Assembly (NCBI GenBank): GCA_963575745.1
Contig: CAUYUJ010021171.1
Coordinates: 342,501 to 406,500 of the forward strand
Source: Prorocentrum cordatum
Taxonomy: Eukaryota > Sar > Dinophyceae > Prorocentrales > Prorocentraceae
DNA: 64,000 nt
Direction of reading: 5' to 3'
Part shown: positions 34,801 to 43,530 of the stretch, one piece after another
How the letters are laid out: each line of letters starts with the position of its first letter
Numbering within the stretch: the first letter of the stretch is position 1
The notes under the pieces: model-generated
Told to the model about the DNA's origin: nothing
The model's database searches: none
The model's input: only the letters and a program-made list of their open reading frames with translations
Program-made: the position numbers and the translations under genes

Positions 34801-34930
34801 CTGGGCCTGTCTTGGACCGCTATTGGGGCACTCTGGAGCCGTCTGGGCTGCTCCAAGGAGGCAGTCTGGGGCCCCCCGCCGCCCCCCTATGGAAGGTCGG
34901 GACAATTGTATTCGGGCCGCGGCCTTGCCT
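31900..34930 (+). repeat. ~300-370-bp higher-order satellite, block 3
   Basis: Built of CTTGGGGCCxTC 12-mers. Higher-order landmarks: GTTGCGTTCCCCTTCTTGAGC (about 32,338), TCGTCTTACCCCTCTTGCGCC (about 32,668) and TCGCGTTACCCCTCTTGGCTCC (about 33,045), each followed by similar 150-base blocks. A second landmark, AAATCAATGATTTGG(G/C), recurs near 33,660, 33,973 and 34,270 (about 300 apart), each after a GAAACGCTxxAATGCACCC-like block. The 346-residue minus frame at 32,205-33,245 and similar ones are repeat translations. Confidence 0.8.
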
Positions 34931-34935
34931 CCCAG

Positions 34936-35100
34936 GGATATATATATATATACACGTATTCACACACGCATATATATATATATATATATATATATGTTCA
35001 CATACGTATACATACGTATACATATATTTATTTATACATATTATATATATATATATATGTCTATACACACATACATCTATAAGTGTACGTATATACATGT
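34936..35100. repeat. (TA)n-rich microsatellite
   Basis: TATATA runs with ACACGCAT and CATACGTATA words; AT-rich island in GC-rich surroundings. Confidence 0.9.
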
Positions 35101-35229
35101 TCAAGTCGAACGCCAAGATCTCCAAACATGTGTTTTTTTGATCAAAGGATGTGAGTGCGCCCTCAGATGTCAGTGCCAATTGAACAGCGGCGCCTGAAAA
35201 TTTCCCCCGCCCTCAAGAACAAATCGTCG

Positions 35230-36310
35230 TCATGGTGCCAGCAGGCGCATTGTCCAGCACGCGCGCGCGCGTCCATCCTCTTCTGGGATGAGCCAGCGGC
35301 CGATCGTCTGCCTACAAACTTACGAATATGCTGCCAAAGCCAGTCAATTATCTGGGCCCCATCTTTTGTGTGCGCGATAAGACCCTCAATGTTGTGAGCT
35401 AAGAGATGCTCGTATTTGGAGCAGGAATTTCCAGTTTTTGCTGGGCCTCTGGGTCGCGCAATCGTGGACGGCGCCGTCCAAGGTGGTTTGTCGGTTCAGC
35501 CACAGTTTGCACGAGCGGCGCAGTCAGTGCGCAGAAAAACCTTGCGCCCCTTCAGCTATTTTTCGCTATGGGGCACCAATCTGATTTCTTGATAGGCCCC
35601 GGACCACGAGCCCTCCTGCACGTAAGTTTGGGCTTCGCTCGGGCAAATGCTAAGCTGCTCGGTCTGCCCCGCTCGACTACGCCAGCCCATCTGAGTTTCT
35701 CATTGGCGTTATCGGCGACGAACTCCTCGCCGAAGTCGACCTGGTTCGCCTCGGCGTCGCGCCACTCCTTCTTGAGATTGTTTCCAAATGTGGTACTTGT
35801 CTCTCGGTCGACGCCGAGGTTCGCCAGGCGCGCGTCGAGTCGATTTGACATCTCGCTGATGAACTTGGCGCTGTCCCCCCACAGCGAATGATTCTGCGAG
35901 CGCGTCGAGCCCAACGTGAGCCCGAATGAAAACCGAATCTGGCCGCGAAGCGATTTTGAAGTCTGCCCAGAGCCCGCCGTGAAAACGGGGTGCTGAGCAT
36001 GAGGAAGGGTGGATCGCTGACACCCGCGTTATTTGCACCTATATGCCCAAGCACCGCCGGCGCGCTGCTGAAGCGGGCCGGCCCGCTTCTCGCCGCAGTG
36101 CGGACAATGACGCTGAGTCCAATTCTTCAGGAAACCACCCCTGGTGAGGCGCGAAATCAGAGCGTTCTCACTGGCAGCCACGATAATCGCGCAGTTATGC
36201 CGTGGCGAACATACGGGGTCTTTTTCCATGCACTGAACCACTTCTCCTTGCTCGACCTCTTCGGGGGAGCATGCGTCCTGACTTTCCCCGTCTTGGGGGT
36301 GCAATTGCCC
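35230..36310 (-). pseudogene. ISXO2/IS1595-like transposase (decayed)
   Basis: Reading down the minus strand: ISRLTRGGFLKNWTQRHCPHCG then AWAYRCK, and after a one-base slip RGCQRSTLPHAQHPVF. This is the Cys4 zinc ribbon (CPHCG...YRCKxRxC) and HPxF block of this transposase group. Next comes NRLDARLANLG, then WRDAEANQVDFGEEFV (the DxD/E-type catalytic start, usually WxDVEADEVD), then WAGVVERGRPSSLAFARAKP and RARGPGPIKKSDWCPIAKN. After a stop: KVFLRTDCAARANCG (second acidic site) and AHTKDGAQIIDWLWQHIRKF (C-terminal block before about 35,300). It is a DDE-type cut-and-paste transposase. Several stops and frameshifts make it dead, and the first catalytic Asp-x-Asp reads EANQVD rather than EADEVD. 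Confidence 0.7.
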
Positions 36311-36732
36311 CCTGCGCGTGACGCTGCCGCGGCGGGTCGCTTCGTGGCTGCCCCTGTAGCGCCGCCCAGAGCATCTGCCGGCGAGGGCGGGGGCGGCGGC
36401 AGTTCCTCGAAACGGTCTGCAGCGTCGCCGCCATCATCGCGCAGAAGGTCTCCAGGAAGAGGAACATCTGTCATGATACCGTCTGGGTAGGTAAACTCCT
36501 CCACGAGCACATCCTCAGATTCCTGCTCTGACAAATCGCCTTCCTCTTCCGAGCCCTCGCCCTCTTCGGGCGCGTCGCCCAGGAAATCGACGTCGCGGGG
36601 GGAGGTCCCCGACGACGCGTCGCCCATGTCCATGTCGTCGAGGCTGGGGCGCGCATTGCCAATGTTGGCGTCGCTGTTCACCACGTCGCCGGCCCCGTCG
36701 TCCTCGACGCTCTCGTCGGGTGCCTGGCCAGG
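36157..36732 (-). CDS. Acidic N-terminal region upstream of the transposase (candidate exon)
   Basis: The frame runs from a possible acceptor (CCAG then GCACCCGACGAG, about 36,732) through APDESVEDDGAGDVVNSDAN, a Glu/Asp-rich segment (EEGEGSEEEGDLSEQESEDV), a Pro run and KEKWFSAWKKTPYVRHG, and then meets the zinc-ribbon region of the transposase by a one-base shift near 36,170. It may be the N-terminal extension of the transposase gene or of a host gene that captured it. Acidic low-complexity residues dominate and no domain is recognised. Confidence 0.4.
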   Translation of the reverse strand, partial: PGQAPDESVEDDGAGDVVNSDANIGNARPSLDDMDMGDASSGTSPRDVDFLGDAPEEGEGSEEEGDLSEQESEDVLVEEFTYPDGIMTDVPLPGDLLRDDGGDAADRFEELPPPPPSPADALGGATGAATKRPAAAASRAGGNCTPKTGKVRTHAPPKRSSKEKWFSAWKKTPYVRHGITARLSWLPVRTL

Positions 36733-36904
36733 GCAAAAATGAAATTACGTTTTCTCATTGCAAAACAACTCCTATATGGGCCCCGTCAAACCGTTACGCC
36801 ACGCAAGAACATCTAAATGTCCGAATACTACTTCCCCAGATGCCCCGTGCATCGTGCGATTTAGGTCTGGCCACCCCCCCAAGATGAAAAATCCCACCTC
36901 TGCC

Positions 36905-37651
36905 CTAACACCCCCGACTCCGAAGACATCCGCTCTTTTCGTCGAAATCCCGGCAACGCAACATTATAATGCATTCAGAAGGACAACCGCCAACCCGACC
37001 CCTGCTTCCGCCCCCGACCTCGACGCCTTGGTCGGGCACTTGAAGGTCTGCAGCCGAGCCGTCGTTCAGGGGAGACGCATCAAATTTGATCCATCCAAGT
37101 TGTTCGTCTCCTTGATTCAGCATGAGCTGCGCAAGCCCGACGGAGTCAGATCCCTGGTCGCCGAAGAGGCGGCGGGCGCCCGAGTCTGGCGACGAAGAAG
37201 AAGACAAAGAAGCCGCAGCGCCTGGCGGCGATGGGCGGAGACATCCCTGGCAGACGCGATGGGGCCCACGTGGAAGTAAGTCTGTGCTTAGACGGCCGCA
37301 GCCGCTGCAGCTGGAACCGCCGAGAGCGTCGCCTCTCGAGCGGCGGAATTCCCGCATCAACAACAGGCGGAAGTACCGAGCCTCGCCGCCAAAATCAGCC
37401 TCCAAAGACTGCGCCATGGAGGCGAGCATGTCGGACGTGAGCCGATCAACGCCCGCTGCGTTACGCATTTTGATAGCATGTGTGAACAATGCCTCCTGCG
37501 CATCTAAGAACGCCTCCGTGCCGATGCGCCCCGCCGAGTTCTCAGCCCGCACTGCGATCCGAAACGAAGCAGGAAGGGTTCGTGGATTGCCTCCGCAGCA
37601 TGAAAGAGAATGGCGCGCTGTCCATGCTCCCCATGTAGCGTCGCCGATCAC
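36905..37651 (-). CDS. Hypothetical protein with zinc-ribbon-like Cys pairs
   Basis: A frame of 248 residues opening with a GTG codon, so the true start or acceptor is unknown. Residues ~1-110 look globular (SFRIAVRAENSAGRIGTEAF, LDAQEALFTHAIKMRNAAGV, DMLASMAQSLEADFGG, FRLLLMREFRRSRG). Then CSGCGRLSTD...HRVCQGC gives two Cys-x2-Cys pairs about 20 residues apart, a possible zinc ribbon, followed by a Ser/Pro linker. Together with the acidic exon downstream it could form one spliced gene that leads into the transposase. The family is not recognised. Confidence 0.4.
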   Translation of the reverse strand: MIGDATWGAWTARHSLSCCGGNPRTLPASFRIAVRAENSAGRIGTEAFLDAQEALFTHAIKMRNAAGVDRLTSDMLASMAQSLEADFGGEARYFRLLLMREFRRSRGDALGGSSCSGCGRLSTDLLPRGPHRVCQGCLRPSPPGAAASLSSSSSPDSGARRLFGDQGSDSVGLAQLMLNQGDEQLGWIKFDASPLNDGSAADLQVPDQGVEVGGGSRGRVGGCPSECIIMLRCRDFDEKSGCLRSRGC

Positions 37652-37849
37652 GCGCTACCTGAGAAAGCCCCGCGCCGCCGAAAACACGCAGCTCCTGAAA
37701 ACAACGCGAATGCCACGCTCGGGCGAACTGTTCGTTCGGAATCCCCGCGGGGGTTCCCGTTCTGCCCACCGCGGGCCGCCGGAAAATGGCAATGCCGCAA
37801 TAGAGGGGAACCTTGTGTCGAGCCGCCGCAGCAGGAATTCGTCGCATGG

Positions 37850-38580
37850 CCCCCGCAACAACAATCCGCTTGCACGGCCGCCGCGCAAGATTTTTTGTGC
37901 AGGGCGGACGCACAAGGAATAGTTGTGTAATGCCGCCACATAAGGAATCCTTTTGTAAGGCCGCCACGCAAGAATTCCTTTGCAAGGGCGCTGACCTTTT
38001 TTCTGGAGCCACAAGCGGGAAACCAGGAAAACAATGAAACATAAGGAAAGCAAGGGGCACACAGCCAACATCAAGGAACAAACCATAAAACCTACGAAAA
38101 CACAACAACAAAAACAATGACAACAACAGAACAACTGTGAACACACAGCCAGAAACAATGACAAGCAAAGAAAACATATGAAAACACAGCAGACAGCTTT
38201 CAAAACCAAAGGCAACATGTGAAAACACAACCAATAACAATGAAGACAAACGAAAGCCCATGACAACACAACAAGCAATGCAAACCACAAAAAATGTGAA
38301 ACCACAGATCGTCATGTGTGTTCATCATGTGTTGCTGATTTGTCCTGTGTTTCCTTTGACTGTCACTATTTTGTGGCTCCGTTTTCATAATAGTGTGTAT
38401 GTGCTTCCTTGTTGTTCGCTGTGTGTTCCTTGTTTTCTTTAAGTGTTCATGGTTTTCCTGGTTTTCCGCTGCTGGCCCCAGAACAAAAATTCGCGCCGTT
38501 GCAAAGGGGTTCCTGTTGTGGCAGCCGTGCGCACGCATTCCTTTTCCAAGTGGCCCCACAAAGGAATTTCTTGCATGTTG
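37850..38580. repeat. Foldback inverted repeat with ~40-bp minisatellite ends
   Basis: The left arm (about 37,978-38,065) reads TTGCAAGGGCGCTGACC, TTTTTTCTGGAGCCACAAGC, GGGAAACCAGGAAAACAATG, AACATAAGGAAAGCAAGG. The right arm (about 38,425-38,505) is its near complement. The plus strand is A/C-rich up to about 38,310 and T/G-rich after, so the centre is near 38,315. The outer ends carry GCCGCCAC(A/G)CAAGGAATCCTTTTGTAAGG units. Confidence 0.75.
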
Positions 38581-38935
38581 GGCAACTCCACGGGGCCAGG
38601 ACGATGCATTTTGAAAAGACCGAGGAAGGCGGGCGCGAACAGTGACGCGCGACAGCAGGCTGCGCGAGACTTCGACACTGCGCCCCGAGGCTACTCGGGG
38701 GAGCATAAATGCATTGACACTGGAAGGAGAAATAGCGGGTGGGCGGGAGGGAGAACTTGAGCCGACACAAATGCGGCCCCCCCATGCTGCTGCACATGCT
38801 TCCCCATGTAACATGGCCCAGCATGTTGGGCAACTCCACGGGGCCAGGGCGATGCATTCTGAGAAGACCGAGGAAGGCAGGCGTGAACAGTGACGCGTGA
38901 CAGCAGGCCGCGCGAGACTTCGACACTGCACCCAC
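38574..38935. repeat. ~247-bp direct duplication
   Basis: The block from GCATGTTGGGCAACTCCACG through GATGCATT(T/C)TGA, AAGACCGAGGAAGGC and GCGCGAGACTTCGACACTGC is present at 38,574-38,683 and 38,821-38,930 with few differences. The 137 bases between them include the direct repeat shared with 45,041-45,107. Confidence 0.85.
38752..38818. repeat. Direct repeat flanking the DIRS-like element (3' copy)
   Basis: GAGAACTTGAGCCGACACAA, ATGCGGCCCCCCCATGCTGC, TGCACATGCTTCCCCATGTA; matches 45,041-45,107 at about 60 of 67 positions. Confidence 0.8.
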
Positions 38936-39006
38936 TCCCGCATGGTAAAGAATGGCCGCAGGCCGCACATAAGAACTAGCACGAGCACGTTACTGTCTGG
39001 TCAAAT

Positions 39007-39790
39007 TCACACCCCATTGAAGCGAGCCAGGCTTCTGGACTGGATCGCGCGGGCACTCTCGATCATCTGCGCCGCTGCTGCCCGAGCGAAAGCCGCTGGG
39101 TAGGCGGCAGCCAGTGCAGTGTAATGCGCGCCGCCAGGTGCGCGGCCAGCGAGGACAAGATGGGGGCGGTTGGTCCAAAAACAAACCCGCCTGACAGGGC
39201 AGCAGCGATCGCGCAGATGGCATCCTGAGCCGCCCCACCAAGCTGCAATATTGGTGGCCTTCTTCCAAGGGGTGGCATATTGGCACATGTGAAGGATGGA
39301 AGAGGCGAAAGAGGGGAGGCGAGACAGGGCCTTTAATCTCGGCGCCCCCCAAATCAATGACGTCTGGGATTCTCCGGGAAGACGGGGGCCCCGAGAGATG
39401 CGCGCGCAAAAATGATACGGCACGAAAAATAAAAATACCCGATCCCTATATCTAGCCCGGCTGCCTCAGGGGCTGAAGTCGGGCAGGCCCGCGGGGGCAG
39501 ATGCCGAGCGCAAAGGGCGCCGAAGCGCGCGAGACCAGGTCGCACAGGGGGTGCCAAGCCACGCCCCTACGACGGCCCTGCTCTTGATCCACCCCATTAT
39601 CTTCCTCTCGAAGGCGGCGGCTGCATGGTTCTCGCACGGGCCGCTGGATATGTCGAGACTGGCGCGCGCAAAACCCGCGCGTCGCAAAGCTCCCCCGATC
39701 TTACCCTGGCCAGCAAAGAGCTCGAGAAAGCAGCAACGGCGACGCCGCTGCGCGCCTCTCAAGGCTCGCGAGAACTTCTGCGATAAGTGG
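39007..39790 (-). pseudogene. Methyltransferase-like domain of the DIRS element
   Basis: CCFLELFAGQGKIGGALRRA, SLDISSGPCENHAAAAFERK, IMGWIKSRAVVGAWLGTPCA, TWSRALRRP. ELFAGxG (SAM-binding motif I) and GTPCxxWS (compare the PPCQxxS catalytic loop of C5-cytosine methyltransferases) are clear. After a stop at 39,466 the same frame goes on: FCARISRGPRLPGESQTSLI, YATPWKKATNIAAWWGGSGC, NRPHLVLAGRAPGG, ending at 39,007. DIRS elements often carry a methyltransferase; whether this one acts on DNA is not shown. Confidence 0.65.
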
Positions 39791-39799
39791 TTCTCGACG

Positions 39800-40990
39800 G
39801 CGGCTGGCGTAGCAAGTGGCGCTGGCTGGCTGGGCGATGCGCGGGGCCTCGAACAGCCGCCGGAGACCGACCGGCACCTGCTCGGCCAAAGGCGACATCG
39901 GCAGCCCGCCCTGCAGCACGGCCGCGAAGTTCGCCTCCACGAGGCGCCCGGGCGTGCACGCGTCGCCCTGGGCGCCATCTCGGCCAGGAGCCTGGTCTCC
40001 TTCGCGCGCCTCTTCATCGAGCTGGCGGCCTGCCAGCGACCCCGCCGCTGGGTCTCGGCAGGGGCGCGGCGGCGCGCGAGGATGTCCCCCGACGCCCCTC
40101 CGTGGTGGAGGCTGTAGAGGTAGGGCGCCAGCGCCTGCAGTCCCAGCTGGGTCGAGGCCGCGGCGAAGCGCCCCCTCAGCTGGGGATCGTCGAAGGCCCG
40201 CAGAGGGGCATCGTCCCGCGCCGTCGACTTCAGCGCTGTCGGCGGCTGCTCCAGCCAGGGGTCCATGTCGATGACCACCGACTCTTCGAAGAGGTTCGTC
40301 TCCCCTGGCGTCTGCGACTGCAGATCGCGGCAGCAGGGGCCCCCGCGACGCGCGCTGCGGCCCCGCCGCGGGGGGGGCGCCACCAGGCTGCGGCCCCTGA
40401 GGCGAAAGCACTCCACTGGCCTAAGGTTGCAGCAGGAAGCCGGGGCAGCGCACAGGGCCATGGCTGGGGGCCCGGTGGACGCCTGCGCCCCCGCGATGGC
40501 CAAGGCCGCCGCCTTCGGCAGCGGCCGCCGCGTTCGCGGAGGAACGCGCCGCTTCCACGCCCGCGCGCAGCGGCAGCACCGAGGCAGGAGACGCCGCGCC
40601 CCCGCCTGCAGCTCGGGGATGAAGCACGCCATGGCCGCGACAAGCTGGGAGCCCGTGTCCGACGCCTCCCCCGTCAAGAACATCACGTTCATGAAGTCGG
40701 TCAGGTGCGCGTCCAGTTGGGCCCGCGAGGCCCAGTCGCGGAGCTCGGCCCGGCAGAAGTCCTGGAACCGCGCCGCCAGGCGCCGATGCAGCTCCCCCGT
40801 CTCTGGGCGGAGCGCCACCCTCTCCAGCGGGGAGAGGCCTGGCACCAAGCGACAGCTCTGCGCCAGGGGCGTGGCCAGCTCCGCCCGCTGCAGCCCCGGG
40901 GCGGCGGCCGCCCTCCGGGCCGCCCTGCCGCGCGAGGCCGCCGCCGGGCGGCGAGCGGCGGGCCCCGTCAGCGGGGGCAGCCAAGTGGCC
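39800..40990 (-). pseudogene. DIRS tyrosine recombinase, catalytic residues altered
   Basis: The N-terminal helices read VALRPETGELHRRLAARFQD, LDAHLTDFMNVMFLTGEASD, GARRLLPRCCRCARAWKRRV. The catalytic part reads APYLYSLHHGGASGDILARR, AETQRRGRWQAASSMKRRAK. In active relatives these are YxLRHGGAS, QRRGRW and a Tyr in the last block (KRYxK). Here the Arg of RHGG is His and the nucleophile position is Arg (codon CGC), so strand cleavage would be lost. The RGRW block is intact. Confidence 0.7.
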
Positions 40991-40999
40991 CTGCCGCGG

Positions 41000-41281
41000 G
41001 GCTGCTGCAGGGGCGCCCGCCCTCTCGCCCGAGAACCAGCCGAGGCGGCCGCGGGAGAGCGCGTCGGAGGGGTTGAGCTCCGAGGGGATCCAGCGAACAT
41101 GTGTCCAACTGCCAGTGGCCAGCCCAAGAGCGGTGAGCTTGCGCAACGGCCCCCGAAGGCGGGCCGAACGGGCCCGCCCCTTGGCGGCCCCAAGGGCCCG
41201 GGGCAAGTTGTCAACCAAGACGAGGGCCCTCTTGCCGATGGCGGGCGAATCCCTGAACGCGCGACGCAAGGCCAGTAGCAA
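41000..41281 (-). pseudogene. DIRS RNase H C-terminal part
   Basis: MLLALRRAFRDSPAIGKRAL, VLVDNLPRALGAAKGRARSA, LTALGLATGSWTHVRWIPSE, LNPSDALSRG. The D-N of VDN and the ASR-like end match the RNase H of DIRS elements. It is reached by a one-base shift at a C-run near 41,285. Confidence 0.7.
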
Positions 41282-42440
41282 GGCCCCCCCCGTCGAGCTC
41301 CAAGACGCCGTGGCCCTGCGGCACGCTGACCGCCACGACGTTGCCCCACTTGTCGGCCTTCAGGAGCCCCGCGGGGACCTCATCGAAATTCGCCTCCGAA
41401 ACCTCCAGGTAGCACGGCTCCAGACTGCCCGAGAAGACCGCTGACGCCGAAGGACGAGGTAGGGCGGGGCCCTCCAGGGCCTCGGGATGCAATGTTCGTT
41501 CTCGGGCACGCTCAGCGCCCTCCACGCGATACCTCCAACGCTCACAGGCACGGCCAATCGAAGCGGCTCGACCAGGACCCAGGCGACGATGAACGACCCC
41601 AAGACCAAAGTCACTAGCATCACTACAACACACCCGTGGATGCCACTCAGCAGCGATATCCAAGCGTAGCAGCGGGAGCACGGAACGTATGGCCCACAAC
41701 ACTCGCCTGACTGAGTGCCAAAGAGTGACCGGTGCTGCCCTGGCAAACTCTTTGAAGGCATAGGCGGACTGCAGCAAGCTGAGGCCCTCTCTGCGGATTA
41801 GCGTAGTCCATGTGAAATGTCCAACCAACGCACGCATGAGAGCGCCACTGCGCCCCCCTCTCCTGAGCACCTCCTCGATGGCAAAACGAAGACGCCATGC
41901 ATTTTTGTGGCGCGCCGAGAGCTCCCGTCCGCGTCGAAGCGACAGCCCCCAAAATTATGCGTCCTGCGCGGCGGGTTGGAGCTCGTGCACTGACAGTCCT
42001 GCGCCGACGAGGCGCTGAGATACATCGCGGAGCTTAGCATCTACACTCTTTGCTGACTTGCCCAAAGCGAAGCAATGATCAACATATGCTGCGCCCCCCA
42101 ACGACGACGGACAGTTCAGACACAGGCCGGGCCCCCCGCCCTCCACCATCTCCGCATCCTCGAAGCCCGCCTCCCTGATAGCCCAGCGGAGGCAGGCTCG
42201 GCGCACGTGCGCAGCCCAATTGACCCCCGCGGGCAGCGCGCGCAGGCACGGCAACACGGCCTCACCTGGTCCACCGGGGACCTCAGGCACTCCGACCGCC
42301 GCGAGGATACCGGCATCGATGGCAAGAAGCGAAAACAGATCAGACATGTCGGGTGGCACGGCCAGGTGGTAGAACGCGCTCCAAGTCCCCAGAAGCGACG
42401 TAGCAGGCGCCCCCGGGCACCTCGAGACTGGCGAAGGCGC
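41211..42440 (-). pseudogene. DIRS reverse transcriptase palm and connection
   Basis: ASLEVPGGACYVASGDLE, one extra base, then AFYHLAVPPDMSDLFSLL (motif A; the Asp is in SGDLE). Then LPCLRALPAGVNWAAHVRRA (motif B, P-G-x-xWA) and GGAAYVDHCFALGKSAKSVD (motif C; relatives have YVDN, here YVDH). The connection follows: GHFTWTTLIRREGLSLLQSA, LWHSVRRVLWAIRSVLPLLR, HPRVCCSDASDFGLGVVHRR, the SDAS strand typical of DIRS RNase H. The gap 41,870-41,955 needs a frame change. Confidence 0.75.
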
Positions 42441-42447
42441 TAGGTGT

Positions 42448-43530
42448 CTATAAACGAATACTCGGCGGAGTTTTAAACGAACAGTTCACTGCGCGCGCGT
42501 CGAAAATCAATATTTGTTGACCCCCTTTTCTACGCGCGAAAGAAATGGCCATAGCTCCTTTCCGCCCCCAGGCTGGCTGAAAAGACAACATGCCCCTGGA
42601 ATGGGCCTGGACAAAAAACTTCGCATACTCGAAAGGGTTGGAAGATAGGGAAGGGTCAATGTAGGCCCCCCTCGGGCAGGCCTCCGCGCGCAGAGCCGCA
42701 GCCTCAGCCGGCGGTCTGAGCAGGTCCCCTCGCCAACCCTTAAACGCAGACGCATCGGTGGGCGACAGCAGGTCTAAGACAAGCACTGGCCTACAGTCGC
42801 GAAAAGGCCACGAGATGCGCCCGAGAGAATAAAGAACCCCAGGACCACTGTCGGAGGCGTAGATAGTGGTCCCGGACAGGACCTCGCTGAGGGCTCCCTG
42901 TTGAGAATCGGAGTCCCCCGGGGAGCGATCAAGTCCCCGGTAAGACTCCAAGATGTGGCTCTGAACGCGCAGCTTGCCGGCATTTGGCGCCAATGGCGGC
43001 GTACAAGCACCGTGAAGATCATTCACAACTGCGACTCCGTCGGCGGCCCAGGCGTCGGCATGGGCAAGGCAGCGCTGGCGCATCAACGCTCGGCGACACT
43101 TTGCTGGGTCCGGGGGAGAGGCAAAGGAAAAAGGTCCCGCTGCACCCGCCGCTGAGGATGGAGGCCAGGAGGGCGGCAGGGCAGCTGGGAAGTGCCCTCG
43201 ACCAGATCCTGAAGCCAGAGCCCTCTCTTCCCGGGCCTTGCGGCGCTCTTTGGCGATAGCCGATTCACGTGCAAGCTCAGCCGTGACCCAGCTCTGGAGG
43301 TCGGGGCATATGCACAGGTTGCCGCGCACCTTGCCAGACCCCATGAACAAGTGGCGATCGACGCCGGCATGGTCTGGATTGGCTACGTGCTCTCTGTAAC
43401 GTTCCTCATGCACTTGGAAGTCTCTGCAAATCACTTCCATGCTGGCGTGATTCGGCACGTTCAGTTGGTCGTACACTGCGGCGTGCTCAAAGGTTCGGCA
43501 ACGCTTCTCGTGTTCGTCCACCCCAGGTCT
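42448..43530 (-). pseudogene. DIRS linker and start of the reverse transcriptase
   Basis: Continues from the gag-like region with HEKRCRTFEHAAVYDQLNVP, ASMEVICRDFQVHEERYREH, a charged stretch (ESAIAKERRKAREERA) and, after a Ser/Pro-rich part, PFEYAKFFVQAHSRGMLSFQ, WGRKGAMAISFARRKGGQQI and LIFDARAVNCSFKTPPSIRL, the fingers of the DIRS-type RT (FxxRKxGxxRLIFDxRxxN). It ends in a stop at 42,448; the homologous reading continues in another frame. Confidence 0.7.

Noticed and set aside
38752-38775. GGCTCAAG on the minus strand as a second spliced-leader relic (also 45,041)
   Set aside because: Only the last eight bases and a loose CATTT match; the conserved GCCATTTTGG part is absent, and the sequence is explained as the DIRS-flanking repeat.
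39787-41076. 429-residue Arg/Ala-rich plus frame
   Set aside because: Antisense of the DIRS recombinase and RNase H region, whose minus-strand frames carry the real motifs.
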